A DNA stretch of 64,000 nt from Aureispira sp. CCB-QB1 (GCA_945870185.1 CAMBRK010000002.1:1-64000), one strand, 5' to 3'. Shown: positions 43,645 through 53,841, numbered from the stretch's first letter. Translations and numbers: made by a program. Notes: a model not told the origin generated them from the sequence alone.

Positions 43645-46600
43645 TAGCACAAATTATTCATCGCCCTATATTGGCGGTTGTTATATCGCTGATTATTCTT
43701 TTTCTCGGTATACTGTCTTTGTTCCAGCTGCCCATGACACTTTTTCCTAGTATTGCCCCACCTGAAGTAAACGTAACAGTGGAATACACGGGAGCGAATG
43801 CCGAAACGGTGACTAGAGCCGCCATCGTTCCGCTTGAACGCGCCATCAACGGTGTTCCCGGAATGAAATACATGAGCAGTGATGCAGGTAATGATGGGGT
43901 GGGTGTTGTACAGATTTTATTTGAAACAGGTACCGATCCGAATGTTGCGGGTATTAATGTACAGAACAGGGTAAGTGCTGTAATGGGAGAATTGCCATCC
44001 GAAGTAATTCGAAATGGAGTTAAAATTGCCAAAGAAGAAAATGCCATGCTCATGTACCTGAACATCTATTCAACAGATTCAACGCTTGACGAAAAATTCC
44101 TCTACAATTTTGCTGACATCAACATTCTTGCAGAACTCAAAAGAATTAAAGGTGTTGGTTTTGCTGATATTGTTGGGGCAAAAGAATATGCCATGCGTAT
44201 CTGGTTGAAGCCTGACAAAATGGTCACCTACAATGTTTCAACAAATGACGTTTTAAATACATTGGAAGAGCAGAACCTGGAGGCAGCCCCCGGAAAAATT
44301 GGGGAGAGCAGCGACAAGAAAGCACAGGCACTTCAATACACCATTAAATACACGGGAAAGTTCAATACCAAAGAGCAATATGAAAATATCCCAATTAAGT
44401 CCACCGAAAGTGGACAAATGCTCCGCATAAAAGATATTGCTGATGTAGAGTTTGGTACAACCTATTTTGATGTGGAAGCCAAAATGAACGGCAATCCTTG
44501 CGCAGCAATTATGTTGAAACAATTGCCCGGCTCCAATGCACGTGAAGTAGTTAGTAATGTAAAAAAACGGGTTGCCTTACTCAAAGAAACAACGTTTCTG
44601 AAGGGCATGGACTATGAAGTGAGTTATGACATTTCGCGGTTTATGGATGCTTCGGTAAACGAAGTAGTAAAAACCTTTATAGAAGCCTTGATACTGGTGA
44701 CCTTGGTCGTATTTCTTTTTCTACAAGACTGGCGTTCAACGTTGATTCCTGCGCTGGCTGTTCCTGTTTCGCTGGTTGGAACATTTTTCTTCATGCAGTT
44801 TTTTGGCTTTTCCTTAAACCTTATTACACTTTTTGCTTTGGTACTGGCCATCGGAATTGTGGTGGATAATGCCATTGTGGTAGTTGAAGCCGTTCACGCC
44901 AAAATGGAACATTCAAAAATAAGTGCAATGAAAGCGACAGAAGAAGCCATGAAAGAAATCACGGGGGCAATCATAGCTATTACTTTAGTGATGTCGGCAG
45001 TGTTTATTCCGGTTGCTTTTATGGGTGGCCCTTCAGGAATCTTTTACAGGCAGTTTTCAATTACCATGGCAATTGCTATTGTTTTATCAGGGGTTGTAGC
45101 CCTTACCCTAACGCCTGCTTTGTGTGCCTTACTTTTGAAAAATAACTATGGTGAAGAACAAAAACAAAACATCATTTCCAAATTCCTGAATGGCTTTAAT
45201 ATATGGTATTCAGGTGTGGAAGACAAGTACAAAGACCTGATTTCAAAAATTGCAAACCGACGAATTGTAACTTTTGGAGTTTTGTTTGCCTTTTGTCTAG
45301 GTACAGGCTTATTGAGTAAAATATTACCAACAGGTTTTATTCCAAATGAAGATCAAGGTACTTTTTATGCAAGTGTTACATCTCCATCGGGAGCAACCCT
45401 TGAACGCACGAAAGAAGTAGTAAACGCTATTCAGAAAGAAGCGCAAACGATGGAAGGTCTCGAAAGTATCTCGACACTCGCGGGAACAAATATCCTGTCT
45501 GACGGAACGGGTGCCACTTACGGAACAGCTCTTATCAATTTGAAACCATGGGAAGACAGGTCCATTTCTGTAGATGATGCGATTGCAATATTGGAAGAAA
45601 AAACACAACACATTAAAGATGCACAGATTGAATATTTTCCTCCACCTGCCGTTCCAGGTTACGGTAATGCAAGTGGTTTTGAATTGCGCTTATTAGACAA
45701 AACAGGAAGTGGAGATTTCAAAAAAATGGAAGAAGTAGTTCGGCAATTTATTTCCAACCTGAAAGCCCGGCCAGAAATTGCCAGTGCCTTTACCATTTTT
45801 GATGCAAGCTTTCCACAGTACACTTTGCACATAGACATTGATAAAGCCGCACAAAAGGGTGTTACCATAAGTAATGCTTTGGGTTCGTTACAAACACTCC
45901 TGGGAAGTGAATACGCCACCAACTTCATCCGTTTTGGGCAGATGTATAAAGTGATGGTTCAGGCATTGCCCGAATATCGAGCTGTGCCTGATGATATATT
46001 GAAACTGTATGTTAAGAATGACCAGGATGAAATGGTATCTCTTTCTGCATTTATGACCATTGAAAAAACATACGGTGTTGACCAGGTGACACGGTACAAT
46101 ATGTTTCCATCTGCCGAATTAAACGGAGAGGGAAAAAAAGGAATAAGCAGCGGAACCGTTTTGAAGGCTGTGCAGGAAACAGCAAAAGAAAAGTTGCCGA
46201 GAGGATATGATATTGACTGGGCAGGTATTTCGAGGGATGAGGTTAATACAGGTAATGAAGGAATCATTATTTTCATGATTTGTTTATTGTTTATTTACCT
46301 TGTTCTTTCTGGGCAATATGAGAGTTTTCTTCTGCCTTTACCCGTAATCCTTTCACTTCCAACGGGAATTTTTGGTGCATTTCTGATGCTGACAGTGCTG
46401 GGCTTAGAAAACAACATTTATGCACAAATTGCCATGCTGATGTTGATTGGTATCTTGGGTAAAAACGCCATTCTGATTGTTGAATTTGCTGCACAAAAGC
46501 ACAGTGAGGGAATGAGTGTAATCGAAGCAGCTTTAGAAGGTTCAAAGCTCCGTCTACGTCCCATTCTAATGACATCATTTGCATTTATTGCAGGCTTGTT

Positions 46601-46793
46601 GCCACTTACTATAGCAACGGGTGCAGGTGCTATCGGTAACAGGACCATAGGTACGGCAGCAGCAGGTGGAATGTTGTTTGGAACAATATTCGGTGTAATT
46701 ATCATTCCGGGCTTGTATATAGCATTTGCTACCATTTCGGAAAAATTCAGCAAGAACAGAAAAAACGAAAATCCGGTAACTGAAATTATTTAA
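43641..46793 (+). CDS. RND (HAE-1) multidrug efflux pump
   Basis: A 1050-aa protein of AcrB length, with twelve expected membrane spans. It has ALVLAIGIVVDNAIVVVEAVH (TM4, the proton-relay Asp), RPILMTSFAFIAGLLPLTIATGAG (the conserved family block before TM11) and the GxxG-rich porter domains (GVPGMKYMSSDAG). It pumps hydrophobic compounds or dyes by proton antiport. Codon use looks richer in G+C than in neighbouring genes, consistent with acquisition of the operon by transfer; this is a visual impression only. Confidence 0.93.
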   Translation: MIAQIIHRPILAVVISLIILFLGILSLFQLPMTLFPSIAPPEVNVTVEYTGANAETVTRAAIVPLERAINGVPGMKYMSSDAGNDGVGVVQILFETGTDPNVAGINVQNRVSAVMGELPSEVIRNGVKIAKEENAMLMYLNIYSTDSTLDEKFLYNFADINILAELKRIKGVGFADIVGAKEYAMRIWLKPDKMVTYNVSTNDVLNTLEEQNLEAAPGKIGESSDKKAQALQYTIKYTGKFNTKEQYENIPIKSTESGQMLRIKDIADVEFGTTYFDVEAKMNGNPCAAIMLKQLPGSNAREVVSNVKKRVALLKETTFLKGMDYEVSYDISRFMDASVNEVVKTFIEALILVTLVVFLFLQDWRSTLIPALAVPVSLVGTFFFMQFFGFSLNLITLFALVLAIGIVVDNAIVVVEAVHAKMEHSKISAMKATEEAMKEITGAIIAITLVMSAVFIPVAFMGGPSGIFYRQFSITMAIAIVLSGVVALTLTPALCALLLKNNYGEEQKQNIISKFLNGFNIWYSGVEDKYKDLISKIANRRIVTFGVLFAFCLGTGLLSKILPTGFIPNEDQGTFYASVTSPSGATLERTKEVVNAIQKEAQTMEGLESISTLAGTNILSDGTGATYGTALINLKPWEDRSISVDDAIAILEEKTQHIKDAQIEYFPPPAVPGYGNASGFELRLLDKTGSGDFKKMEEVVRQFISNLKARPEIASAFTIFDASFPQYTLHIDIDKAAQKGVTISNALGSLQTLLGSEYATNFIRFGQMYKVMVQALPEYRAVPDDILKLYVKNDQDEMVSLSAFMTIEKTYGVDQVTRYNMFPSAELNGEGKKGISSGTVLKAVQETAKEKLPRGYDIDWAGISRDEVNTGNEGIIIFMICLLFIYLVLSGQYESFLLPLPVILSLPTGIFGAFLMLTVLGLENNIYAQIAMLMLIGILGKNAILIVEFAAQKHSEGMSVIEAALEGSKLRLRPILMTSFAFIAGLLPLTIATGAGAIGNRTIGTAAAGGMLFGTIFGVIIIPGLYIAFATISEKFSKNRKNENPVTEII

Positions 46794-46840
46794 ACCTTAA
46801 TTCCAATTTTTAATAATTAGTTTTTATAAAGAATAACGTA

Positions 46841-48262
46841 ATGAAATTTTATAGAATATATATATTTTTAATATTGTCAATGCTGGGAGCCTGTAAAACA
46901 GTACAATTGCCGACAGAAAAATCATTGACACAGATGCCGGATACCTTTGTCGATTCAAAGGATACAACGAATATAGCCAAAATCAAGTGGACAGCGTTTT
47001 TTACCGATGAAAAGTTGAAAGCATTGATTCTGGAAGGACTCGAAAGAAACATTGATTTACAAAACGCTTTTCAAAACATAGAAATAGCCTCAGCCAATCA
47101 ATTGCGAGCCAAGGGTATGTTACTTCCTACAATTGATGCCGGAGCAAGTGCGGCTGTATATAAGTATGGTGATTATACACAGGAATGGGCAGGTAACAGG
47201 ACAACAGAGATGACGGAAAGTGGTCCTTTTTTTTCACGTCATTTACCCAACTATTACTTAGGTTTGATGGCCAATTGGGAGGTAGATATTTATGGCAAAC
47301 TCAAAGACCAAAATAAAGCGGCTCAAGCTCGTTTCTTCTCTACTTTTGAAGGTAAAAAATGGGTGCAAACCAACCTCGTATATGCCATTGCTAATGTGTA
47401 TTACGAATTAGTAGCATTGGATAATCAATTAGACATTATCAATCAGAACACAGCTATTCAGGAAAATTCACTTGAAATCGTGCAACAACTAAAGGAAGCA
47501 GGAAGAAGTAATGAACTTGCCGTAAAGCAATTTGAAGCACAAATCCTGAATGCCAAAGCAGATGCGACACAAATCAACCAGGTTATCGTGGAGTATGAAA
47601 GTATTATAAATCTTCTATTGGCCCGATATCCGCAAGCTATAGATCGCAACAAAAATGCACTATCTGAAACATCATCACTAGTATATCAAAGCGGTGTACC
47701 TTCTCAATTACTGAGTAACAGACTTGATGTAAGAATGGCAGAACAAGAACTTTTGGCCACCAGATTTGATACCAAAGCGGCCAAAAAAGCATTTTATCCT
47801 TCCTTCAATATCAATGCAGGTTTCGGCTCAAATGGTTTTTCGGTACCACTTTTTTTCACATGGCCATCAGCTGCATACAGTATTTTGGGAGGACTGACTG
47901 CACCTGTTTTCAATCGCAAACCCTTGCAAGCAGATTTCAAAACAGCCAGTGCTATTCAATTGACTGCGCTTAATAATTATCAACAAACCATTATATCTGC
48001 TTTTACAGAAGTGTACAACGAACTAAAAAATATTGAAAATTTAAAGGAAATTGCCTCATTGAAGCAAGATGAGGTAAACACTCTTGAGCAAGCCATCGAA
48101 AATGCAGATTTGTTGTTTCAAACCAATCGGGCCGATTATCTGGAAGTACTCATAGCCCAACAAAACTTGTTACAAGCCAAAGTTGATTTACAGAATTTGA
48201 CCAAATTGCAAAAGTTGAGTGTAATTAATTTATATAAGGTTTTGGGTGGCGGACAGGAATGA
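46841..48262 (+). CDS. TolC/NodT-family outer-membrane efflux lipoprotein
   Basis: A 473-aa lipoprotein (LSMLGAC near residue 18), with the OEP helical hairpins ERNIDLQNAFQNIEIASANQLRAKGMLLPTID and QNTAIQENSLEIVQQLKEAGRSNELAVKQFEAQI, the family marker SQLLSNRLDVRMAEQELLATRFDTKAAKKAFYPSFNI near 285-320, and a final YKVLGGG. It completes the tripartite pump with the two upstream genes. Confidence 0.92.
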   Translation: MKFYRIYIFLILSMLGACKTVQLPTEKSLTQMPDTFVDSKDTTNIAKIKWTAFFTDEKLKALILEGLERNIDLQNAFQNIEIASANQLRAKGMLLPTIDAGASAAVYKYGDYTQEWAGNRTTEMTESGPFFSRHLPNYYLGLMANWEVDIYGKLKDQNKAAQARFFSTFEGKKWVQTNLVYAIANVYYELVALDNQLDIINQNTAIQENSLEIVQQLKEAGRSNELAVKQFEAQILNAKADATQINQVIVEYESIINLLLARYPQAIDRNKNALSETSSLVYQSGVPSQLLSNRLDVRMAEQELLATRFDTKAAKKAFYPSFNINAGFGSNGFSVPLFFTWPSAAYSILGGLTAPVFNRKPLQADFKTASAIQLTALNNYQQTIISAFTEVYNELKNIENLKEIASLKQDEVNTLEQAIENADLLFQTNRADYLEVLIAQQNLLQAKVDLQNLTKLQKLSVINLYKVLGGGQE

Positions 48263-48274
48263 ATACAGCTATAT

Positions 48275-48320
48275 AAAAAGAGTAACTTGCTTAACTTAAT
48301 GCAAGCTACTCTTTTTATTT
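48275..48320. terminator. Bidirectional terminator between efflux operon and second phoX
   Basis: AAAAAGAGTAaCTTGC/GCAAGcTACTCTTTTT stem with A- and T-runs on both sides, in a convergent gap. Confidence 0.9.
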
Positions 48321-48366
48321 TGGCATTGTAGGGCACATTTTTTTTAGATAAAGGTTATTAAGTATA

Positions 48367-50064
48367 TCACTCCACCACCTTCAATAAATCTAACCCATGG
48401 ATCGCATAAGTGATCGAATGATTGTATGGAAATGGATTGGTATAATCCGGATGCTGTGCGTTCAATAAGATTGATTTTTGGTCAGGAGTCACACAAGCAC
48501 CGGTGACTTCAGCGCCTCTAGGTACCATGGATATTTTGATCAAATCTTTGGCGGTTGCGTTTTTTGCTTTTCGGATGTCTAAAAGATAAACTTCGCACGT
48601 TTTTTCTGTCACACCAGGCGGAACTCTATGGTGTGAGATCCCATTGAGATCTTCACAAATGACCAAAAAAGTGTGCCCATCTATGACTATGGTGGTCAGG
48701 CCATCTGGATTGGACAAATGATTTTCAGGGTAATTATTCTCTCCGGCCACCGGCCAAGGTCCTCCTGATACGGCAACTCCAGTTTCCATTGTTTTTGGGT
48801 CATAGTACCATACTCGTCCATAGGGATCAAGATATGCCGGATCATTCGCTGTGGCAAGATTTTGTTCTTTGGCCAATTTTAGATGATGAGGATGTGGCTT
48901 ACCGCCTGCCTTTATACCTTTGTCAAAAGATTTACCGCCGTCATCCCTTCCAGTTTCTGTCCAGTATACCATATCCGTTTTTGGGTCTACGGCTACCCAT
49001 TCGTTGCGGAGAAACATCGTTGCGCCTTGAGATATGGCATAATCATTGACACTTTGGAGATAAATCTCGGTGTCGTAGGGTATTTTGATCCACTTTTGTG
49101 GATGATCGTGTTTGTAAAAATATAGATCGCCTTCTTGATATTGATTGGCCGTCTTGGCTTCAAACTTGAAGAAAGCTGTTGGGGCCTCATCATTGCCAAA
49201 ATAAACAGTCTTTAGATCATTGGAAATGGCACCGCCTTCCCATCCTGCTCGGCCCCAATTGTATTGTTTTCTGATGGCTACTGCCTGTTTAGGGTCGATC
49301 TCCACATACCAATTGAAATTTTGGTATTTTTTAATTGTTTTACCATTCCAAGGTTTAATGTCTGATCGGATTATGAAGTCATGGGTATCTCTGACGCCCT
49401 GGCCTATGGTGATGCCAGCTATTTCTATGGGATATGCTCTTTTATTGGGTTCGCCATTAAATATCGATGCATTGTCCGTTTTAAACCATTCTTCAGCGGT
49501 CCATATGCGACCATTGGGTGATCGAATACCACTACAATTCATACCTGTTTCCCCTACCGTATTTACAAAATTCACATTAAAAAACTTACCTTGTCTGCCG
49601 TCATTTAGGTTTTGGTCCATGACTTCTAGGCTGCCATCTGCCAGTCTTTTGACCCTGAATGCCGTCATGCCGCCACCATCACCCAAACGATCATCTTTGT
49701 AGTTGAGCTCATGATTGATACTAATCCAACCTAAGGATTGACCGGAAGAGTCTGCCGTAAAGCCGATAAAATCGTTTCCTTCTTTAGCTATGGCGCGTCC
49801 TTTGGGGTTTTTGTAGGTACTATTGGTTTGCACCAAATCATGCCCACCAACGAAAAGTACCTGAGTCCACAGTGGAGATGGTGGTGAGACGATAGTGTCG
49901 GATACGAAATTTTGGGGAGCTTGTAGTTTAGATGCCAACTTTAATTGAGCTGATAAGTGTCCTACAAACAAGATACACCATAGACAAAAGATACGTCTCA
50001 TGGTGAAAGTATGACGTATTGACAATTTTTTTAAGAACTTTGAATTTATTCTGTTTGACTTCAT
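48367..50064 (-). CDS. phoX: Second PhoX-type phosphatase, without T9SS tail
   Basis: A 565-aa protein close to the first PhoX (VLFVGGHDLVQT, WISINHELNY, GETGMNCSGIRSPNGRIWTAEEW, NWGRAGWEGGAI, TETGRDDGGKS, EVTGACVTPDQKSILLNAQHP), but ending at LKVVE without the sorting domain. It should therefore stay periplasmic rather than reach the surface. An internal start at 50001 (MRRIFCLWCILFVGHLSA) gives a standard signal peptide and may be the true one. I found no 11-bp TTAA array upstream, unlike its paralogue. Confidence 0.85.
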   Translation of the reverse strand: MKSNRINSKFLKKLSIRHTFTMRRIFCLWCILFVGHLSAQLKLASKLQAPQNFVSDTIVSPPSPLWTQVLFVGGHDLVQTNSTYKNPKGRAIAKEGNDFIGFTADSSGQSLGWISINHELNYKDDRLGDGGGMTAFRVKRLADGSLEVMDQNLNDGRQGKFFNVNFVNTVGETGMNCSGIRSPNGRIWTAEEWFKTDNASIFNGEPNKRAYPIEIAGITIGQGVRDTHDFIIRSDIKPWNGKTIKKYQNFNWYVEIDPKQAVAIRKQYNWGRAGWEGGAISNDLKTVYFGNDEAPTAFFKFEAKTANQYQEGDLYFYKHDHPQKWIKIPYDTEIYLQSVNDYAISQGATMFLRNEWVAVDPKTDMVYWTETGRDDGGKSFDKGIKAGGKPHPHHLKLAKEQNLATANDPAYLDPYGRVWYYDPKTMETGVAVSGGPWPVAGENNYPENHLSNPDGLTTIVIDGHTFLVICEDLNGISHHRVPPGVTEKTCEVYLLDIRKAKNATAKDLIKISMVPRGAEVTGACVTPDQKSILLNAQHPDYTNPFPYNHSITYAIHGLDLLKVVE

Positions 50065-50166
50065 ATTACTAAAGTTTATTTCTTTTAGGTGATTGGTGAT
50101 TAGGTAAAGTCTAAATTTTTAAATGTATCAGACAATTCTTTTAACGCATAGGCGGTCCAAAACAAT

Positions 50167-50400
50167 TTATAACCACTTTTCATAAATTTTTCTTGCAGTG
50201 ACATGGGGAGCTAAATTATTCACTTCAGTATTATTAAACCCTTGTTCGACAGCTGATTTTTCTTTTTCTGATATAGAATCCAACCAATCTTTATTCTCTT
50301 CTTTTTTAGATTTAATCAATTTTTCAATAACTACTTTGTCTTCCAATGTCGGGAGCCATTGAATCAATTCAAGTTTTTTACTAAGAATTTTCGACTCCAT
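50167..50400 (-). CDS. Antitoxin-like small protein, apparently orphan
   Basis: A 77-aa protein. MESKILSKKLELIQWLPTLEDKVVIEKLIKS is the typical N-terminus of addiction-module antitoxins paired with RelE/ParE-type toxins in Bacteroidota, followed by a charged linker and a hydrophobic C-terminus. The ~100 bp after it hold no toxin frame, so it is either an orphan or the remnant of a broken module. Confidence 0.55.
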   Translation of the reverse strand: MESKILSKKLELIQWLPTLEDKVVIEKLIKSKKEENKDWLDSISEKEKSAVEQGFNNTEVNNLAPHVTARKIYEKWL

Positions 50401-50543
50401 ATTTTTTGATTAAGTATTTACAACTATGTTTTGGATAATAAAGTTCGTAAAAGTGATGGAAATTTACTTTTTTAATCTTGTATCCTAGCTGAATTATTGT
50501 GGTCCATGTTGAGTGTTTGCATGTCAAGACTAAATTGTTTTAA

Positions 50544-50790
50544 CCCGGATTATGCGTTAGAACTTTGTAATAGCCTGTCCCGCTTTAGCGGGAAGAAGCT
50601 AAAATGCAACCAGCCTGACCACTACATGGTAGGCGGGCAGGTAAATCAGCTATTTATATTCGAAAAGCGTAGCACCGCTTCGGTTACAGAAGAAAAATAG
50701 TCCGCCGCGGCGGATTCTGATTTGCAGACCTTGTCGAGCCAAAGGCACGAAGTTTAGCTTCGGAATAGATTTTCTAATGCATAATCCGGG
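50544..50790. mobile_element. 247-bp MITE with IS1380-like ends
   Basis: Terminal inverted repeats CCCGGATTATGCGTTAGAA (50544-50562) and its near-complement (50772-50790) match over 19 bp with one mismatch. Direct repeats TTTAA (50539-50543 and 50791-50795) suggest a 5-bp target duplication. The interior has no transposase but holds REP-like palindromes (TCCCGCTTTAGCGGGA at 50578-50593, GCCTGACCAC...GGGCAGG at 50612-50641, CCGCCGCGGCGG near 50702). The rest of the gap 50401-50862 is featureless apart from the receptor's terminator. Confidence 0.78.
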
Positions 50791-50803
50791 TTTAAAATAT
50801 TTT

Positions 50804-50840
50804 AAAAAAAACCTGGCCATCATCATTGATAGCCAGGTTT
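50804..50840 (-). terminator. Intrinsic terminator of the phytase-linked receptor
   Basis: AAACCTGGC/GCCAGGTTT arms; on the minus strand the stem is followed by a long T-run. Confidence 0.9.
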
Positions 50841-50862
50841 ACTACATTAGTTTTACTGAAAT

Positions 50863-53664
50863 CTATTTTCCGAAGAAGTCAAATTTTATACCTGCATTGA
50901 TACGTACATTATAGTATTCTTCCTGAAAGGTTCTTTCAGAAATACCTTGATAGTATCTCAGTGGTTGATTGGTAAGGTTATTGGCTTCTACATAAAATCT
51001 CCATTTAGGAGTGAAGGCATAAGAAGCGTTAACATCAACAAAGGTCTGTTTGTCGTAATAAATATCATTAAATGCTGACCCGCCAACTTCATCAATATAG
51101 TCACTTGCAAAATTCAATGAAGTACGAATGACCAGTTTTTTATTCTCGTAAGAAAGAGATGCATTGAGCATATTTTTGGCTGTACCTGTGAGTCTTAGAT
51201 TTTCGTTTTCGCGCTCTTGAATACCAGTGGTACTGGATTCTGTAAGGGTATAATTTAAATATACTCCTAACCCTTTGAGCGCACCAGGTAAGAAATCTAA
51301 TTGTCTTTGGAGAGCTACTTCAAATCCATAAACATCTGCAGTACCACCATTTTGGGGTTGTGAAAGCGAAACTAATTGTCCGTATTTGGGATCATTGACA
51401 TTGAGGTCTGTACGATTGTAGATAAAGTTACTTATATCCTTATAGAATCCACCTGCTGAGATCAAACCAATAGATTTAAAGTAGTTTTCAAACATGACAT
51501 CAAAATTCATAGATGTGGTTGCTTTTAGCGCAGAGTTTCCTCTCTCAACGGTCATGTTATCCGGACTAAAATTGACAAAAGGTACTAAATCAAAATAATT
51601 AGGTCTGGCTACTGTATTGGTCCAAGCAAATCGTAAGATTGAATTGTCTGTAAAATTATATTTCAGGTGAGCTCCAGGAAGAAAGTTGGAATAATTTTGA
51701 GAGATTTCAGCAGTTGGTTTAGCTACTTCATTATCTTCGTCATATTCAAAACCACTGTACTTGATCGATGTGTTTTCGATTCTGGCACCAACTATAGCCA
51801 ATAACTTATCAGAAATTTTGTAATCTGCCATCACATATCCACCGGTGATATTTTCTTTGGCAGTGTAGTTACTGGTGATATATTCTGCTACAGCATCTTC
51901 TTTTTCGAACTTAGCTGCATTTCCAAACTCCAAGCCACCTAAATATTCTTTGGTAATAAAGTTGCCAGGAACATATTTTTCACCATTTAAAAATGTTCTT
52001 TCATTTTGAGCAGAACTAGGCAGATCACCAAAAGTATTACCATTGGTACCCAAATTTCCAATAGGCTTGTAAATATCATAGGTATTATTTCTTTCCTTGT
52101 CTTTGCCCCGATATCTTCCCCCAAACTGAAGCTTACCTTTATTAGCAGCAAAAGGCAATTCGAAATCTAAGCGACCATTGATATCTTGTTCATTAGTATT
52201 GTTATTAGATTCATATATTTCATTTAGGGACAGAGTATTGATATCTGCAGCATTTTTAAGTGTCACCAAATATTTAGCAGGATCTTTGGTATCTACGATG
52301 ACCGTTTTATTGCTTCTGTGCGTGATATATCTTTCATTTGGTCTGTCTTCTTCTGCCGTAGCATAGGTACCTGACCAGGTCATTTTTAGTTTGTTGAAAA
52401 GGTGATCTCCTGAAAGGCTGTAGTTGGCTACTCTTTGATCTTCTACTCTTGTACCTTTATTTCTCTCATTGTCTATACCACCTTTAGTTTGGATAGCTAC
52501 ACGACCTTGCAACTCGAGTACTCCATCCGATAATTTGGTAAATTTACCTGTGGTGATAGGTGTATTCAATCTATCCACTCTGAATCTATATCTATTTTCC
52601 CAATCATCTCTCCAGTTGTACATGGAATTAAAGTAGATATTGTGTCCCTTAGCCAACTCATAATCCAAAGCCAGTGAAGCACTTCTCCTGACTCTTTGAA
52701 CATCATATTTTCTTAAGTCAAAGCCTGATAAGACTGCAGCATATCCAGGGACCTCCGTTTGTGCCCATACTCCTTCGAAATTGTCAGATCCAAAAGTATG
52801 GTTGTTGTAAGATCCAGAGAGTATAACTCCCAATTTGTTACTTAAAAACCTATTTCCAAGAATAAGAGAACCATTCCATATTGGTTTATTGGAAAGGAAG
52901 TTTAATCCAGAACCCAAAGTACCTGAAAGTCTCAAACTGGTAGGTGCTTTTCTGGTGACTAAATTTACAGATCCTCCTATAGCATCGGCATCCATATTGG
53001 GTAGGACGGCTTTATTGACTTCTATGGCTTGGACCATATCGGCGGGAATTAAGTCCATTTGTACGTTTCTGTTGTCTCCCTCTGCAGACGGTACTCTTTC
53101 ACCGTTGATCATTACAGAGTTAAGTTGAGGGGCCATACCCCTGATGATGATATTTCTGGCTTCACCTTGATCATTTTGCATAGTGATACCCGGAATTCTC
53201 TTCATAGCGTCTCCAATGTTTGCATCAGGAAACTTACCTATCTGGTCAGCCGCCACGATATTGGTTATATTAGCATTGTTTCTTTGCTGGCTCAATGCTT
53301 TTGCCTGGCCTCTGAGCCTGTCACCCAGGATGATCACTTCATCACCTAGGATAGATGCTTCTGAAATAGCAATAGTAATCGTTGTAGTCTTCCCACTTTC
53401 CACCGTTACTTCCATAGATTTGTCTTCATAACCCAGATAGCTTATAGAAAGTGTATAGCTTCCAACAGGAATGGCCGAAAAATTAAACTTTCCTGCATTA
53501 TCTGCAATAGTACCTTTTGAATCTGAAGTATTAATAAAAATAGTTGCTCCTGGCATTACTAAACCAAGATCATCAGTGATTTTTCCTTGAATGTTTCCTG
53601 TTTGAGCAGATAAGGATGATATACAAAAAATCATCACTATAAAGATGTGTAAACGCTTTGACAT
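50863..53664 (-). CDS. TonB-dependent outer-membrane receptor, probably for phytate or other organophosphates
   Basis: I start at the ATG at 53664 (933 aa); an in-frame TTG at 53691 overlaps the -7 element. Signal peptide, CarboxypepD_reg-like domain (GNIQGKITDDLGLVMPGATIFINTSDSKG), plug (IGKFPDANIGDAMKRIPGITMQNDQGEARNIIIRGMAPQLNSVMINGERVPS, the CirA/FecA-like subclass) and a barrel ending RINAGIKFDFFGK. It is divergent from the phytase gene and both promoters carry the TTAA array. In phytate-using bacteria such receptor/beta-propeller-phytase pairs recur, so inositol phosphates are the best guess for the ligand. Confidence 0.87.
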   Translation of the reverse strand: MSKRLHIFIVMIFCISSLSAQTGNIQGKITDDLGLVMPGATIFINTSDSKGTIADNAGKFNFSAIPVGSYTLSISYLGYEDKSMEVTVESGKTTTITIAISEASILGDEVIILGDRLRGQAKALSQQRNNANITNIVAADQIGKFPDANIGDAMKRIPGITMQNDQGEARNIIIRGMAPQLNSVMINGERVPSAEGDNRNVQMDLIPADMVQAIEVNKAVLPNMDADAIGGSVNLVTRKAPTSLRLSGTLGSGLNFLSNKPIWNGSLILGNRFLSNKLGVILSGSYNNHTFGSDNFEGVWAQTEVPGYAAVLSGFDLRKYDVQRVRRSASLALDYELAKGHNIYFNSMYNWRDDWENRYRFRVDRLNTPITTGKFTKLSDGVLELQGRVAIQTKGGIDNERNKGTRVEDQRVANYSLSGDHLFNKLKMTWSGTYATAEEDRPNERYITHRSNKTVIVDTKDPAKYLVTLKNAADINTLSLNEIYESNNNTNEQDINGRLDFELPFAANKGKLQFGGRYRGKDKERNNTYDIYKPIGNLGTNGNTFGDLPSSAQNERTFLNGEKYVPGNFITKEYLGGLEFGNAAKFEKEDAVAEYITSNYTAKENITGGYVMADYKISDKLLAIVGARIENTSIKYSGFEYDEDNEVAKPTAEISQNYSNFLPGAHLKYNFTDNSILRFAWTNTVARPNYFDLVPFVNFSPDNMTVERGNSALKATTSMNFDVMFENYFKSIGLISAGGFYKDISNFIYNRTDLNVNDPKYGQLVSLSQPQNGGTADVYGFEVALQRQLDFLPGALKGLGVYLNYTLTESSTTGIQERENENLRLTGTAKNMLNASLSYENKKLVIRTSLNFASDYIDEVGGSAFNDIYYDKQTFVDVNASYAFTPKWRFYVEANNLTNQPLRYYQGISERTFQEEYYNVRINAGIKFDFFGK

Positions 53665-53688
53665 AAAATTTGATTTTAAATTAAGCCA

Positions 53689-53745
53689 CAATGATAGATC
53701 TACTACATTACGCGTATATTAATTTCATGTTAAATTTATGTTATC
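53689..53745 (-). promoter_or_regulatory. Pho-box-like promoter of the TonB receptor
   Basis: On the minus strand, hexamers GATAAC (53745-53740), TTTAAC (53734-53729), ATTAAT (53723-53718) and CGTAAT (53712-53707) are spaced at exactly 11 bp. Then come 10 bp and TATCATTG (53696-53689), one mismatch from TAnnTTTG. Confidence 0.78.
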
Positions 53746-53761
53746 ATTTATATATGAAATT

Positions 53762-53818
53762 ATTAACATTAAAATAATATTGAATTTCAATGGGTTTAAA
53801 ACATAATTACGATTTTTG
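53762..53818 (+). promoter_or_regulatory. Pho-box-like promoter of the phytase
   Basis: ATTAAC (53762), AATAAT (53773), ATTTCA (53784, degenerate) and TTTAAA (53795) at an 11-bp pitch, then 10 bp and GATTTTTG (53811-53818). The two divergent arrays of this gap are separated by only 16 bp. Confidence 0.68.
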
Positions 53819-53841
53819 TGGGTTAAAAATAATTTGTACTT

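Noticed and set aside
50001-50165. Pho-box-like array before the second phoX
   Set aside because: A GTTAAA hexamer and TACATTTA are present but 12 bp apart, and no second hexamer occurs at an 11-bp pitch for either possible start.
50497-50700. 67-aa frame over the MITE
   Set aside because: It crosses the terminal inverted repeat and REP palindromes; there is no protein-like conservation.
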